From Curvibacter sp. (GTDB lineage Bacteria; Pseudomonadota; Gammaproteobacteria; Burkholderiales; Burkholderiaceae_C), in contig JAHRYV010000002.1 in assembly GCA_020621965.1 (NCBI GenBank), positions 79,758 to 143,757 on the forward strand: DNA of 64,000 bases, given 5' to 3'. Within the stretch, counting starts at the first letter, position 1. Each line of letters opens with the position of its first letter. The position numbers and the translations under genes were made by a program. The notes beneath the pieces are model-generated. The model worked only from the letters and a program-made list of their open reading frames with translations. It had not been told where the DNA came from and ran no database searches. Shown piece by piece: positions 1 through 7,511 of the stretch.

Positions 1-264
1 AACCGCCGCCATCTGATGCTGGACCGCCGCGTGGTGGAGGCGGTGGCGCAGGGGCGTTTCCACATCTGGACCGCCGACAGCGCCGGCGAGGCCATGGAGC
101 TGCTGACCGGCGTGCTGTTCGGCGCACTCGACGCCAGCGGCAATTACCCCGAGGACACGGTGCTGGGCCGGGCCCAAAAGACGCTGCAGGACTACCGCCG
201 TGCCTCGCAGGCCACGGCCAAACCGGCGCGCAAGAGCAAGCGGCCGCCGGCCGGTCTGAAATAA
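1..264 (+). CDS. Lon-family ATP-dependent protease, C-terminal end (partial)
   Basis: The frame is open from base 1 and stops at 264, so only the last 87 residues are present. The visible part (MLDRRVVEAVAQGRFHIWTA and the following ELLTG) matches the end of the Lon/LonB-like protease domain, where a DRRVVEAV-like segment lies after the catalytic Ser/Lys region. A lysine- and proline-rich tail follows. The catalytic Ser-Lys dyad and the AAA module lie outside the window, so the exact subfamily (LonB-like, 'Lon-related putative ATP-dependent protease') is inferred from this tail alone. A strong hairpin terminator lies 28 bp after the stop. Confidence 0.7.
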   Translation, partial: NRRHLMLDRRVVEAVAQGRFHIWTADSAGEAMELLTGVLFGALDASGNYPEDTVLGRAQKTLQDYRRASQATAKPARKSKRPPAGLK

Positions 265-291
265 CGACGCGCGCTTTTCGCCTCTCTCTTG

Positions 292-319
292 ACGGCCGCG
301 GTCCCCGCGGCCGTTTTTC
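292..319 (+). terminator. Rho-independent terminator after the protease gene
   Basis: A perfect 10-bp GC-rich stem (ACGGCCGCGG / CCGCGGCCGT) with a 3-nt loop is followed directly by a T-run. It lies 28 bp downstream of the stop of the protease gene. The 200 bp between it and the next gene hold no ORF of note and presumably carry that gene's promoter. Confidence 0.85.
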
Positions 320-519
320 TTGTGCCGTGCCCGGGGGAGCCGGCGACCCTGCAACGCCTTCCGCGCCGGCACTAGGGTTATTCAAACAGCGCCGCTAATG
401 AGAACTAATCCATGGTTCGGCCGGTTTGGTGCCCGTTCCCGTATAGGTATTCAGGCGCAGGAACCGTAATCTTGCGTCCGTCACTTGCTCACCACAAAGC
501 AATAAAAGGAGACAAAGTC

Positions 520-1644
520 ATGACGAACACCTTGCGTGCGGGATTGCTGGCCTTTCTGGGCCTGCTCACCTGGCCGGCGCTGGCGCAGAAAAGCAGCGAG
601 CCCATCCTCATCGGCCAGAGTGCCGGACTCACCGGGGGCCAGTCCGGCTACAGCGCGGATGTGCGCGCGGGCCTGGAGGCCTATTTCAGCCACGTCAACA
701 AGAACGGCGGCGTCAACGGCCGCCCGCTCAAGCTGCTGGCCGAGGACGACGGCGGCAAGAAGAAGAACGTGCTGGCCAACACCAGAAAGCTGGTGGAGAC
801 CGATCGCGTGATCGCGCTGATCGGCTACACCAGCGGTGCGGGCGTGGAGGAGTCGCTGGACTACCTGGACAGCATCAAGGTGCCGATGCTGGCGCCCATG
901 ACGGGCAATATGGGTATCCGCGCCAGCATGCACCGCAACCTGTTCCACACCCGCGCCGGCTACGACGCCGAGATGCGCAAGGTCATCGGCAACATGGCCA
1001 TGATGGGTCTCAAGCGCTTCGGCCTGGTCTATCTGGACGATGTGGGCCCGGGCAATGCAAAGGCCATGCACGACGCGCTCAAGGCCAACCAGCTGACGGC
1101 GGTGGCGGAGGCGCCGGTCAGCCGCAACTCCCTGGACTTCACGTCGGCCGTCGACCATCTGCTTAAGGGCAGGCCGGAGGTGGTGGTGTTCATCACCAAC
1201 AACGTGCCGCTGGTCAAGATCGTGCAGGGCATGCGGGCCAAGGGTTACGGCGGCCAGTTCATCACCAGTTCGTTCGCGGGCATCAAGGTCGTCGAGGACC
1301 TGAAGGACAAGGCACCGGGCCTGATCCTGAGCGAAGTGCTGCCGCACCCGCAGCGCACCCAGTTCAAGCTGGTCAAGGAGCACCACCAGGTGCTCAAGGA
1401 CTACGCGCCGGACGCCAAGGCCAACTACACCACCCTGGAAGCCCACGTGGCGGCCAAGGTGCTGGTGGAGGGGCTGCGGCGTGCCGGCAACAACCTCACG
1501 CCGGAGCGGCTGGTGGACGCGCTGGAAGACATCCGCAAGCTGGACCTGGGGGGCTACGAGGTCAGCTTCTCGCCCAAGAGCCGCGACGGTTCGGTCTACG
1601 TGAATACCGGCGTGGTGTCACAGGAGGGCGCACTGCGCTTCTGA
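520..1644 (+). CDS. ABC transporter periplasmic substrate-binding protein (branched-chain amino acid/amide type)
   Basis: This 374-residue protein belongs to the LivK/peripla_BP_6 family, which captures amino acids, amides or similar small ligands in the periplasm for an ABC importer. I start it at 520 because AAAGGAG lies just upstream and the N-terminus is a clean signal peptide (MTNTLRAGLLAFLGLLTWPALAQ); an upstream in-frame ATG at 412 would add 36 residues without signal features. The family opening is clear (ILIGQSAGLTGGQSGYSADV), as is the ligand-cleft segment GYTSGAGVEESL. No permease or ATPase genes are nearby, so it is an orphan binding protein. Two further members of the same family lie at 45.4-47.8 kb. 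The ligand cannot be read from the sequence. Confidence 0.88.
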   Translation: MTNTLRAGLLAFLGLLTWPALAQKSSEPILIGQSAGLTGGQSGYSADVRAGLEAYFSHVNKNGGVNGRPLKLLAEDDGGKKKNVLANTRKLVETDRVIALIGYTSGAGVEESLDYLDSIKVPMLAPMTGNMGIRASMHRNLFHTRAGYDAEMRKVIGNMAMMGLKRFGLVYLDDVGPGNAKAMHDALKANQLTAVAEAPVSRNSLDFTSAVDHLLKGRPEVVVFITNNVPLVKIVQGMRAKGYGGQFITSSFAGIKVVEDLKDKAPGLILSEVLPHPQRTQFKLVKEHHQVLKDYAPDAKANYTTLEAHVAAKVLVEGLRRAGNNLTPERLVDALEDIRKLDLGGYEVSFSPKSRDGSVYVNTGVVSQEGALRF

Positions 1645-1671
1645 GGCCGGCGGCGCCAGCGGGTCCGGGTC

Positions 1672-2124
1672 TTAGTTGGCGCGGGCCTGCCGGGCGGCCT
1701 CATAGGCGCGCTTGAGGTCGCGGTATTCCTCGCAGGAGAAGAAACACAGGCGGTCCAGCGCGTCCAGGTGTTCCTTGGCCTTGTCGAGCCGGCCGAGTTG
1801 GAGGTAGGCCTCGCCGATGTACTCATGGGCGCCGCGGTGTTTGGGGTCCAGCTTGAGGGCCTGGGTGTAGGCGGCCAGCGACTCGTCGTAGCGCTGCAGG
1901 TGGCGGTAGCTGTAGCCCAGCAGGTTGTAGCCGTCGGCGCTGTTCGGCTTGCTGCGGGTATAGCCGGCCAGCAGGGTAGCGGCGCCGGCCCAGTCCTTCT
2001 GGCCGATCAGCTGTCGGGCCTGGGTCAGCTCGGCGTCCGCGGTCGCGACCTCGGGTTCGTCGGCGGCCAGAACGGCCTGGCTGCCCAGCAGCAGCAGGGC
2101 GGCGAAGAAGGCATGTAGTCTCAT
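1672..2124 (-). CDS. Exported tetratricopeptide-repeat protein
   Basis: A 150-residue protein with a signal peptide (MRLHAFFAALLLLGSQAVLAA) and about three TPR-like helical hairpins, the clearest being NLLGYSYRHLQRYDESLAAY and the repeat after it. TPR proteins act as protein-binding scaffolds, here in the periplasm. I prefer the ATG at 2124, with AGGAGA six bases upstream, over the GTG two codons earlier. A CFFSC pair near the C-terminus (residues about 128-132) could form a disulfide or bind metal. It converges on the ABC binding protein gene. No specific partner can be inferred. Confidence 0.75.
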   Translation of the reverse strand: MRLHAFFAALLLLGSQAVLAADEPEVATADAELTQARQLIGQKDWAGAATLLAGYTRSKPNSADGYNLLGYSYRHLQRYDESLAAYTQALKLDPKHRGAHEYIGEAYLQLGRLDKAKEHLDALDRLCFFSCEEYRDLKRAYEAARQARAN

Positions 2125-2217
2125 GGGCACTCTCCTGGCCGCGACGGCGGCGGGTGCCCAACTTTAGTGGCCGCGCGCGGGCATTTCAAGCCGCGCCGGC
2201 CCCGGTCCACCAGCGGC

Positions 2218-2790
2218 CTATTTCTGCTTCGGCACCCGGCCCATGAGATAGAACTCCGGGTTGGGCAGCATGTTGCTGAAGCTGGCCATGCGGTTGGACA
2301 GGCCGAAGAAGGCGGTGATGGCGGCGATGTCCCAGGCGTCCTCGTCGCTGAAACCGTGGGCGTGCAGGGCGGCGAAGTCCTCGTCGCCGATCTCGTGCGA
2401 GCGCAGGCAGACCTTCATGGCGAAGTCCAGCATGGCGCGCTGGCGCGCGCTGATGTCGGCCTTGCGGTAGTTCACGGCCACCTGGTCGGCCACCAGCGGT
2501 TTTTTCTCGTAGATGCGCAGGATGGCGCCGTGCGCCACCACGCAGTACAGGCACTGGTTGGCCGCGCTGGTGGTGGTGACGATCATCTCGCGGTCGCCCT
2601 TGGTGAGACCCGAGTCCTCCTTGAGCATCAGGGCGTCGTGGTAGGCGAAGAAGGCGCGCCACTCGGCCGGGCGACGGGCCAGGGCCAGGAAGACGTTGGG
2701 CACGAAGCCGGCCTTCTCCTGCACCTCGAGGATCTTGACGCGGATGTCCTCGGGCAGGTCCTTGAGTTCGGGGTGGGGGTAGCGGCTCAT
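2218..2790 (-). CDS. AhpD-fold peroxidase-related protein
   Basis: This 190-residue protein has the alkylhydroperoxidase-D/carboxymuconolactone decarboxylase fold. The core redox motif is visible as C80-LY-C83-VVA-H87, preceded by the conserved acidic residue of the GDREM segment (E68). The family reduces peroxides through the CxxC pair or, in related members, acts as a decarboxylase. It fits the 'uncharacterized peroxidase-related enzyme' subfamily, which carries the long N-terminal PHPELKDLPEDIR-type segment and ends in NPEFY. It sits between a TPR gene and a PAS-LuxR regulator on the same strand. The substrate is unknown. Confidence 0.82.
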   Translation of the reverse strand: MSRYPHPELKDLPEDIRVKILEVQEKAGFVPNVFLALARRPAEWRAFFAYHDALMLKEDSGLTKGDREMIVTTTSAANQCLYCVVAHGAILRIYEKKPLVADQVAVNYRKADISARQRAMLDFAMKVCLRSHEIGDEDFAALHAHGFSDEDAWDIAAITAFFGLSNRMASFSNMLPNPEFYLMGRVPKQK

Positions 2791-2827
2791 GCGGTCTCCT
2801 TCTGTTTTTTTGGGGGGTATGCGGGCA

Positions 2828-3382
2828 TTATCCCGCCGTCAACTTGTGCACCAGATCGGCCGTGGTGCTGGCCTTGTACTTGCGCATCAGGCGGGCGCGG
2901 TAGATCTCCACGGTGCGGTGGCTGATGGCCAGGGCCTTGCCGATTTCCTTGGAGGTCAGGCCCGCCAGCAGGTGGGCGGCCACCTCGCGCTCGCGCCCGG
3001 TCAGCTCGGCCTTGACGGGGCGGTGCGAGCTGAGGTCCTCGAAGGTCCAGATGCCGGCGCCGTGCGGCTCGGCCGGGTCGAGCGCGCGGCCGGTGACGTG
3101 GCACCAGAACACCTCGCCCTTGCAGCGGCCGTCCACCCGCTTCATGATGCGGTCGTCGGCGTAGCTGCCCTGGCGGTTCATGATGGGGGCAATGCGTGCG
3201 CCGATGCGCTCGAACTCGTCGGCGCTGGGGTAGAGCACCTGGAAGGACTGGCCGACCAGCGCCTCGCGCGTGGTGCCGAACATCTCGCACAGGTGGCGGT
3301 TGCAGTCCTGGATGATGCGCTGGCGCGACAGCACCAGGCCAATGGGGGCGAGTTCGAAGGCGAGGCGGTAGTCGATGTCCAT
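2828..3382 (-). CDS. PAS-domain LuxR-type transcriptional regulator
   Basis: The first half (184 residues in all) is a PAS sensor domain (FELAPIGLVLSRQRIIQDCN, then FEDLSSHR at its end). Residues about 125-182 form a LuxR/GerE helix-turn-helix (LTGREREVAAHLLAGLTSKE, then ISHRTVEIYRARLMRKY). There is no receiver domain, so it probably senses a small ligand or redox state directly. The frame is open to an ATG at 3421, but I prefer the ATG at 3382 because the bases between 3390 and 3420 look like part of the divergent promoter (TACGTA elements). It is transcribed away from scoA-scoB and is the obvious candidate regulator of that operon; this is inference from position. Confidence 0.82.
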   Translation of the reverse strand: MDIDYRLAFELAPIGLVLSRQRIIQDCNRHLCEMFGTTREALVGQSFQVLYPSADEFERIGARIAPIMNRQGSYADDRIMKRVDGRCKGEVFWCHVTGRALDPAEPHGAGIWTFEDLSSHRPVKAELTGREREVAAHLLAGLTSKEIGKALAISHRTVEIYRARLMRKYKASTTADLVHKLTAG

Positions 3383-3468
3383 CGGGGGGCAGGGTTGCCA
3401 TTTAGGCGAAACTACGTACATGGATAGGTAGTATCGTACGGTTCATCGTTTCTTGCGAGGAGAACAAT
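3383..3468. promoter_or_regulatory. Divergent control region between the PAS-LuxR gene and scoA
   Basis: This 86-bp gap contains CTACGTAC and GTATCGTACGG elements with TACGTA/CGTAC half-sites, a plausible binding region for the adjacent LuxR-type regulator. A good ribosome-binding site (GCGAGGAGAA) precedes the GTG of scoA. No experimental or consensus -35/-10 pair is clear. Confidence 0.4.
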
Positions 3469-4170
3469 GTGAACAAGGTGTATCCGAGTGCGGCCGAGGC
3501 CATCCGGGGCGTGGTCAAGGACGGCCAGCTCATCGCCGTCGGCGGTTTCGGCCTGTGCGGCATCCCCGAGGCGTTGATCGACGCCGTGCGTGATGCCGGC
3601 ATCAAGAACCTCACCGCCATTTCCAACAACGCCGGCATCGACGACTTCGGCCTGGGCAAGCTGCTGCAGACGCGCCAGATCCGCAAGATGATTTCCAGCT
3701 ACGTCGGCGAGAACAAGGAGTTCGAGCGCCAGTACCTGGCCGGCGAGCTGGAGCTGGAGTTCACGCCCCAGGGCACGCTGGCCGAGAAGCTGCGCGCCGG
3801 CGGCGCCGGCATCCCGGCCTTTTTCACCAAGACCGGTGTGGGCACCATCGTCGCCGACGGCAAGGAGCTGCGCGAGTTCGACGGCGAGACCTATGTGATG
3901 GAGCGCTCCCTGGTGCCCGACGTGGCGCTGGTGAAAGCCGACATCGCCGACCGCTCGGGCAACCTGCGCTTCAACCTGACGGCGCGCAACTTCAACCCGG
4001 CCGCCGCCATGGCCGGCAAGATCTGCATCGTGGAGGTGGAGCGCATCGTGCCCACCGGCGAGCTGGCACCCGACGACATCCACCTGCCGGGCATCTACGT
4101 GCACCGCATCGTGCACAACCCCACGCCCGAGAAGCGCATCGAGAAGCGCACCACCCGCGACCGCAAATAA
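3469..4170 (+). CDS. scoA: Succinyl-CoA:3-ketoacid CoA-transferase subunit A
   Basis: A 233-residue family I CoA-transferase alpha subunit. It activates acetoacetate or 3-oxoadipate-type 3-oxoacids by moving CoA from succinyl-CoA, in the cytosol, as a heteromer with subunit B. The glycine-rich segment [19 protein letters not shown] and the [15 protein letters not shown] and [11 protein letters not shown] segments are typical. The start is GTG with AGGAG eight bases upstream. Subunit B follows after 11 bp, and a PAS-LuxR regulator is divergent. The sequence does not separate scoA from atoD or pcaI-type substrate ranges. Confidence 0.9.
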   Translation: MNKVYPSAAEAIRGVVKDGQLIAVGGFGLCGIPEALIDAVRDAGIKNLTAISNNAGIDDFGLGKLLQTRQIRKMISSYVGENKEFERQYLAGELELEFTPQGTLAEKLRAGGAGIPAFFTKTGVGTIVADGKELREFDGETYVMERSLVPDVALVKADIADRSGNLRFNLTARNFNPAAAMAGKICIVEVERIVPTGELAPDDIHLPGIYVHRIVHNPTPEKRIEKRTTRDRK

Positions 4171-4181
4171 GGAGCAAGACC

Positions 4182-4818
4182 ATGCCCTGGACCCAAGACC
4201 AGATGGCCGCACGCGCGGCGCAGGAGCTGCAGGACGGCTTTTACGTGAACCTCGGCATCGGCATCCCGACGCTGGTGGCCAACTTCGTGCCCGACAACAT
4301 GGAAGTCTGGCTGCAGAGCGAGAACGGCATGCTGGGCATCGGCCCCTTCCCCTACGAGGACGAGGTGGACGCCGACCTGATCAACGCCGGCAAGCAGACG
4401 GTGACCACCATCAAGGGCTCGGCCATCTTCGGCAGCCACGAGAGTTTTGCCATGATCCGCGGCGGCAAGATCAACCTGTCCATCCTGGGCGCCATGCAGG
4501 TCAGCGGCCAGGGCGACGGCCAACTGGATGATCCCCGGCAAGATGGTCAAGGGCATGGGCGGTGCCATGGACCTGGTGGCCGGCGTGCCGCGTGTGATCG
4601 TGCTGATGGAACACGTGGCCAAAAAGAAGGACGGCACCGAGGACCTGAAGATCCTCCCCTCTTGCACGCTGCCGCTGACCGGCAAGGCCGTGGTCGACCG
4701 CATCATCACCGACCTTGGTGTGATGGACGTCACGCCGCAGGGCCTCAAACTGGTGGAACTGGCGCCGGGCGTGACCCGCGAGCAGATCCAGGCCAAGACC
4801 GGCGTGCCGCTGATCTGA
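4182..4818 (+). pseudogene. scoB: 3-oxoacid CoA-transferase subunit B, frameshifted in this sequence
   Basis: The beta subunit starts normally ([20 protein letters not shown]) and includes the catalytic glutamate in [12 protein letters not shown] (E47). Reading frame 1 is correct up to about 4515 ([10 protein letters not shown]). The rest of the protein ([20 protein letters not shown] to the terminal TGVPLI) continues in the next frame. The usual order is [12 protein letters not shown]; here GAC-GGCC stands where GAC-CTG-GCC is expected, as if two bases (CT) were lost. Left uncorrected, the first frame runs on to 4901 and gives a nonsense tail. Either this is a sequencing or assembly error, or subunit B is inactive and the operon is crippled. 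A terminator follows. Confidence 0.85.
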
Positions 4819-4845
4819 ACCAGAACGCGCGCGTTCCCCCGGAAA

Positions 4846-4874
4846 AAGCCCGCCGCGTAGCGGGCTTCTTTTTT
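4846..4874 (+). terminator. Rho-independent terminator of the sco operon
   Basis: Stem AAGCCCGC / GCGGGCTT with a 6-nt loop is followed by CTTTTTT. It lies 28 bp after the scoB stop. The remaining 250 bp up to the next gene show no further gene. Confidence 0.88.
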
Positions 4875-5130
4875 GTCGCCGCTGCCGGTGTGTGTCGGTG
4901 AGGTCTGCCTGTCGGCGGACCGGTCTGGTCTTGTCAGGAAGCTCATGATTTCCCGAGTTGCAGGCCAAAACCGGTTCCACCCCGTCATCCGATATTGCCG
5001 CGGGGCGCAAAAAAGCGCAGCATGCTGGGAAGCGTCAAATTCGGGGGCATCAGTCTTGCCGGCCACCCGGGCAAGGTGGCTTTCAGGCCGGCAGAAGCCC
5101 GCGCCCTGCCTGTCAACTGGGAGTCGAAAA

Positions 5131-5733
5131 ATGAAAAAAGCGCTTATCGCAATCGCCATGGTTGGCGCCTTGGCCGGGTCGCAAGCCTCGGCGCAGGTCA
5201 GCAACTTTGCCGGTTACAGTGCTGGCGTCAATCTGGACTTCTCGTCTTCCACCGCGGAGATCAATACGGGTGGCCTTTCCGCCAAAGTCGGCGACGCGTC
5301 ACAGAATGTCAGTCTGTACGCTGCTTATGGCTTCGACTTGCGCGACCGTGTCGTGCTGGGTCTGGGCCTCAGCTACAGCCTCACCAGTCTGAAGTCCGGG
5401 TCGGTCAACATGGCCGGCACCCGTGTGGAGTGGCAAAACCACGACATATTTTCCGCCTACATCGAGCCGGGGTATGCGCTGAACAACGACACCCTGCTCT
5501 ATGCCAAGATTGCCTACGTGGGTGCGAAGGGGGAGCGAATCTCCAATGGCGTGACGAACAGCCAGAACTACTACGGTGCCGGCTACGGCGCGGGGGCTCG
5601 TGTGTTGCTGACCAGACACCTGTACCTTCAAGGTGAATTCATGCGGGCGGAATATGGCGAGCGGCCCATCGACGGCATGCCGCATAAGCCCGCTTCAACG
5701 ACCGGGAGCCTCGGTCTGGGCTACAAGTTCTGA
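5131..5733 (+). CDS. Small outer-membrane beta-barrel protein (OmpX/OmpW-like)
   Basis: A 200-residue protein with a signal peptide (MKKALIAIAMVGALAGSQAS followed by AQ). It is built of alternating amphipathic strands, with glycines and aromatics at strand ends (LGLGLSYSLTSLKSGSVNMA, then GYGAGARVLLTRHLYLQGEF), and ends in the C-terminal signature GSLGLGYKF with a final phenylalanine, the usual signal for outer-membrane insertion by the BAM complex. GGGAG lies upstream of the ATG. It is a clear paralogue of the protein encoded at 6061-6666, and a decayed copy of the scoB tail lies between them, so the pair probably arose by a local tandem duplication. A porin, adhesin or structural role cannot be told apart. 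Confidence 0.8.
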   Translation: MKKALIAIAMVGALAGSQASAQVSNFAGYSAGVNLDFSSSTAEINTGGLSAKVGDASQNVSLYAAYGFDLRDRVVLGLGLSYSLTSLKSGSVNMAGTRVEWQNHDIFSAYIEPGYALNNDTLLYAKIAYVGAKGERISNGVTNSQNYYGAGYGAGARVLLTRHLYLQGEFMRAEYGERPIDGMPHKPASTTGSLGLGYKF

Positions 5734-5830
5734 TCGCGCTTGAGTAAATTGGCGAATTTTGGGCCTGTTTTGTTGCGGTTTGTCCCGCAATGGTGTGGAT
5801 TGCTGCTGGGTGGCGTCGGCATGACGGACT

Positions 5831-5947
5831 TTCATCGTCACGGTTCGGGTGTGATGGACGTGACGCGCAGGGCCTGAAGCGGGTGGAACTGGCGCCGGGT
5901 GACCCCCGCGAACAGAGCCAGGCCAAGACCGGCGTGCCGCTGATCTG
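5831..5947 (+). pseudogene. Decayed duplicate of the scoB 3' end
   Basis: From about 5831 to the TGA at 5945-5947 the DNA can be aligned with the end of scoB (about 4702-4818). Long identical stretches include GGTGTGATGGACGT, GTGGAACTGGCGCCGGG and a run ending in CGTGCCGCTGATCTGA. Several small indels and substitutions break the reading frame. It lies downstream of the first barrel gene and upstream of the second, as expected if a unit of scoB tail plus barrel gene was duplicated in tandem. It cannot encode a protein. Confidence 0.85.
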
Positions 5948-6060
5948 AGGCCCCGCGCTCACCCGGGCGTTGGACGGAAACACAGCCCCCGGGGGTATGG
6001 GCTGCCGGCCTTTACGCGCCCCGTCCTGCGGCCGATAATGGCCCGACGGGAGTGTGCAAC

Positions 6061-6666
6061 ATGAAGAACAAGACCGCTTGGATTGCCGCCGCCGCCATCT
6101 CGCTGGCGGTCTCGCCCGTGAGCGCCCAGCTCAGCCCTTTCAGCGGCTGGAGCCTGGGACTCAACCTCAACCGCGCCACCACGGCCACGCAGTTCGGCGG
6201 CGCCGGCATCACCTCCACCATGGGGGAAACCGACTACAACAGCAGCCTGCAGGCGTCTTATGGCCTGCAGTTGGGCCAGCAGTACACACTGGGCCTGGGG
6301 CTCACGCTGGGCCTGAGCGACCTGCGCGCCGGCAGCATGAACCTGGGCGGCAGCGAGCTGAGCTTTCGCACCCGCAATATGTACTCGCTCTACGCCGAGC
6401 CCGGCTACTCGCTGGGCGAGACCACGCTGCTGTACGGCAAGGTGTCCTACCTGGGCGGGCAGGGCGAGGAGTCCTATGGTGGCCAGGTCTTCGGCAAGAC
6501 CTACGCCGGGCTGGGCCTGGGCGCCGGCGTGCGCACCTTGCTGAGTGAGCGCCTCTACCTGCAGGTCGAGCTGTCCTACGGTGACTACGAGTGGAAGACC
6601 TCGCGTACCGGCGCCTTCCGCCCGAACTCGACCACGGGCAGCATCGGGCTGGGGTGGCGCTTCTGA
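6061..6666 (+). CDS. Small outer-membrane beta-barrel protein (OmpX/OmpW-like), second copy
   Basis: A 201-residue paralogue of the barrel protein at 5131-5733. It has a signal peptide (MKNKTAWIAAAAISLAVSPV followed by SAQ), the same strand pattern, the shared segments GLGLTLGLSDLRAGSMNLGG and GLGAGVRTLLSERLYLQVEL, and the terminal GSIGLGWRF. The start at 6061 is chosen because GGGAG precedes it; an in-frame ATG lies three codons upstream. The two copies are much diverged along their length, so the duplication is old. The function is unknown beyond being an outer-membrane protein. Confidence 0.8.
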   Translation: MKNKTAWIAAAAISLAVSPVSAQLSPFSGWSLGLNLNRATTATQFGGAGITSTMGETDYNSSLQASYGLQLGQQYTLGLGLTLGLSDLRAGSMNLGGSELSFRTRNMYSLYAEPGYSLGETTLLYGKVSYLGGQGEESYGGQVFGKTYAGLGLGAGVRTLLSERLYLQVELSYGDYEWKTSRTGAFRPNSTTGSIGLGWRF

Positions 6667-6688
6667 ACCCGGCCCGCGCACGGGCCGC

Positions 6689-7111
6689 TTAGCCGATCCA
6701 GCGCACCCCGCCCTGAACGATCTCGTCGAAGAAGCCGCGCAGCGAGGACGGGCTCATGCTGTAGGGATCGAACTCGGACTTGCGGGAGTACTTCAGGAAG
6801 ATCTGGCGGTTCTCGGCGATCGAGGAGATCAGGCCCATGTTCCAGTTGCTGAAGCGGCGCGAGGCGATCTCGCCGAAGTCCAGGATGGCCGGTTCGGTAT
6901 GGCGGCTGTCTTTCAGGATGCGCAGATAGACCTGGTTGACCACGTCACGGTCGCCTTCGAGCTGCTGCAGGAAGATACCGTTGGCCAGGCAGAGCGCCCC
7001 GGTGACGCCGACGGCAGCATTGTTGCGCTGCGAAGCTTGCAGGATGTCTTTCACGTCGGCGGGGCCGAGGGTGCGCGCAGAGTGGCTGGCGTAGGTCAGT
7101 TGGATCAGCAT
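6689..7111 (-). CDS. BLUF-domain blue-light photoreceptor (stand-alone)
   Basis: A 140-residue protein consisting almost only of a BLUF domain, which binds FAD and senses blue light through a hydrogen-bond switch. By comparison with AppA spacing, the key residues are Y7 (QLTYASH), N31 (ASQRNNAAVG), Q49 (FLQQLEG), W90 and M92 (FSNWNMG); all are present, so it should be photoactive. Residues about 100-140 form the two helices that usually cap short BLUF proteins and carry the signal to a partner. There is no attached output domain, and no obvious partner lies next to it. It is convergent with the second barrel gene. Confidence 0.9.
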   Translation of the reverse strand: MLIQLTYASHSARTLGPADVKDILQASQRNNAAVGVTGALCLANGIFLQQLEGDRDVVNQVYLRILKDSRHTEPAILDFGEIASRRFSNWNMGLISSIAENRQIFLKYSRKSEFDPYSMSPSSLRGFFDEIVQGGVRWIG

Positions 7112-7240
7112 GGGGTCTCCTAAGTGGGCTGATTATCTGGAGGCCCTTCTTTCTCCGTCGGCTCGGGAGGAGGTATCCCTGTGATGTGAGGGGAGTTGGC
7201 GGTGGGTGCGTGAAATGGTTCACGCTGCGGTGGTGTTTGT

Positions 7241-7257
7241 GAGCGGGTGATGGGAAT
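7241..7257. repeat. 17-bp direct repeat of the tRNA-Gly 3' end (att-like)
   Basis: GAGCGGGTGATGGGAAT here is identical to 7426-7442, which is the 3' end of the minus-strand tRNA-Gly gene. The two copies are 185 bp apart in the same orientation. Identical copies of a tRNA 3' end are the usual mark left by integrase-mediated insertion; here no integrase or element remains between them. Chance is unlikely for 17 bp, but a local duplication is also possible. Confidence 0.6.
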
Positions 7258-7307
7258 GTGAAATCGCTCGCAACGCTGCGCTGCTCGCCATTTCATCGCT
7301 GCGCGAC

Positions 7308-7349
7308 CGTGGCTGCGCCACGTCCGAAACAGTCCCCCGGACTGTTTCG
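7308..7349. repeat. REP-like palindromic element
   Basis: Two palindromes lie close together: GTGGCTGCGCCAC (7308-7320), then a perfect 11-bp inverted repeat (CGAAACAGTCC / GGACTGTTTCG, 3-nt loop) at 7325-7349. The surrounding GCTGCGCTGCTCGCC-type bases resemble dispersed intergenic palindromic repeats. No protein is likely in 7112-7423; reading frames that run through here and the tRNA are artefacts. Confidence 0.55.
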
Positions 7350-7390
7350 AGCGAACCAGTGGGTTCGATCCCTCATCAGTCCGCCCAAAA

Positions 7391-7420
7391 TAAAAAAAGG
7401 CCCGCAGGGGGCCTTTTTTA
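7391..7420 (-). terminator. Terminator downstream of tRNA-Gly
   Basis: On the minus strand a GGCCCCC/GGGCC stem is followed by TTTTTTT, directly after the tRNA 3' end. The plus strand also has T-rich bases after the stem, so it may act in both directions. Confidence 0.8.
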
Positions 7421-7423
7421 ATT

Positions 7424-7497
7424 TGGAGCGGGTGATGGGAATCGAACCCACGTTATTTGCTTGGGAAGCAAGAGTCCTACCATTGAACGACACCCGC
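7424..7497 (-). tRNA. tRNA-Gly (anticodon CCC), CCA encoded
   Basis: On the minus strand the gene folds as a full cloverleaf. The acceptor is GCGGGTG/CACCCGC, the D stem GTTC/GGAC, the anticodon stem CTTGC/GCAA- with loop TTCCCAA (anticodon CCC), the T arm GTGGG-TTCGATT-CCCAT, and TCCA is encoded at the 3' end. The overall form resembles E. coli glyU. The outermost anticodon-stem pair (27-43) is a C-A mismatch. A terminator follows. Confidence 0.95.
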
Positions 7498-7511
7498 GAT
7501 AGTCCGGGATT

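Noticed and set aside
4510..4530. Programmed ribosomal frameshift in scoB
   Set aside because: There is no slippery heptamer at the junction and no reason for one in this family; missing bases explain it more simply.
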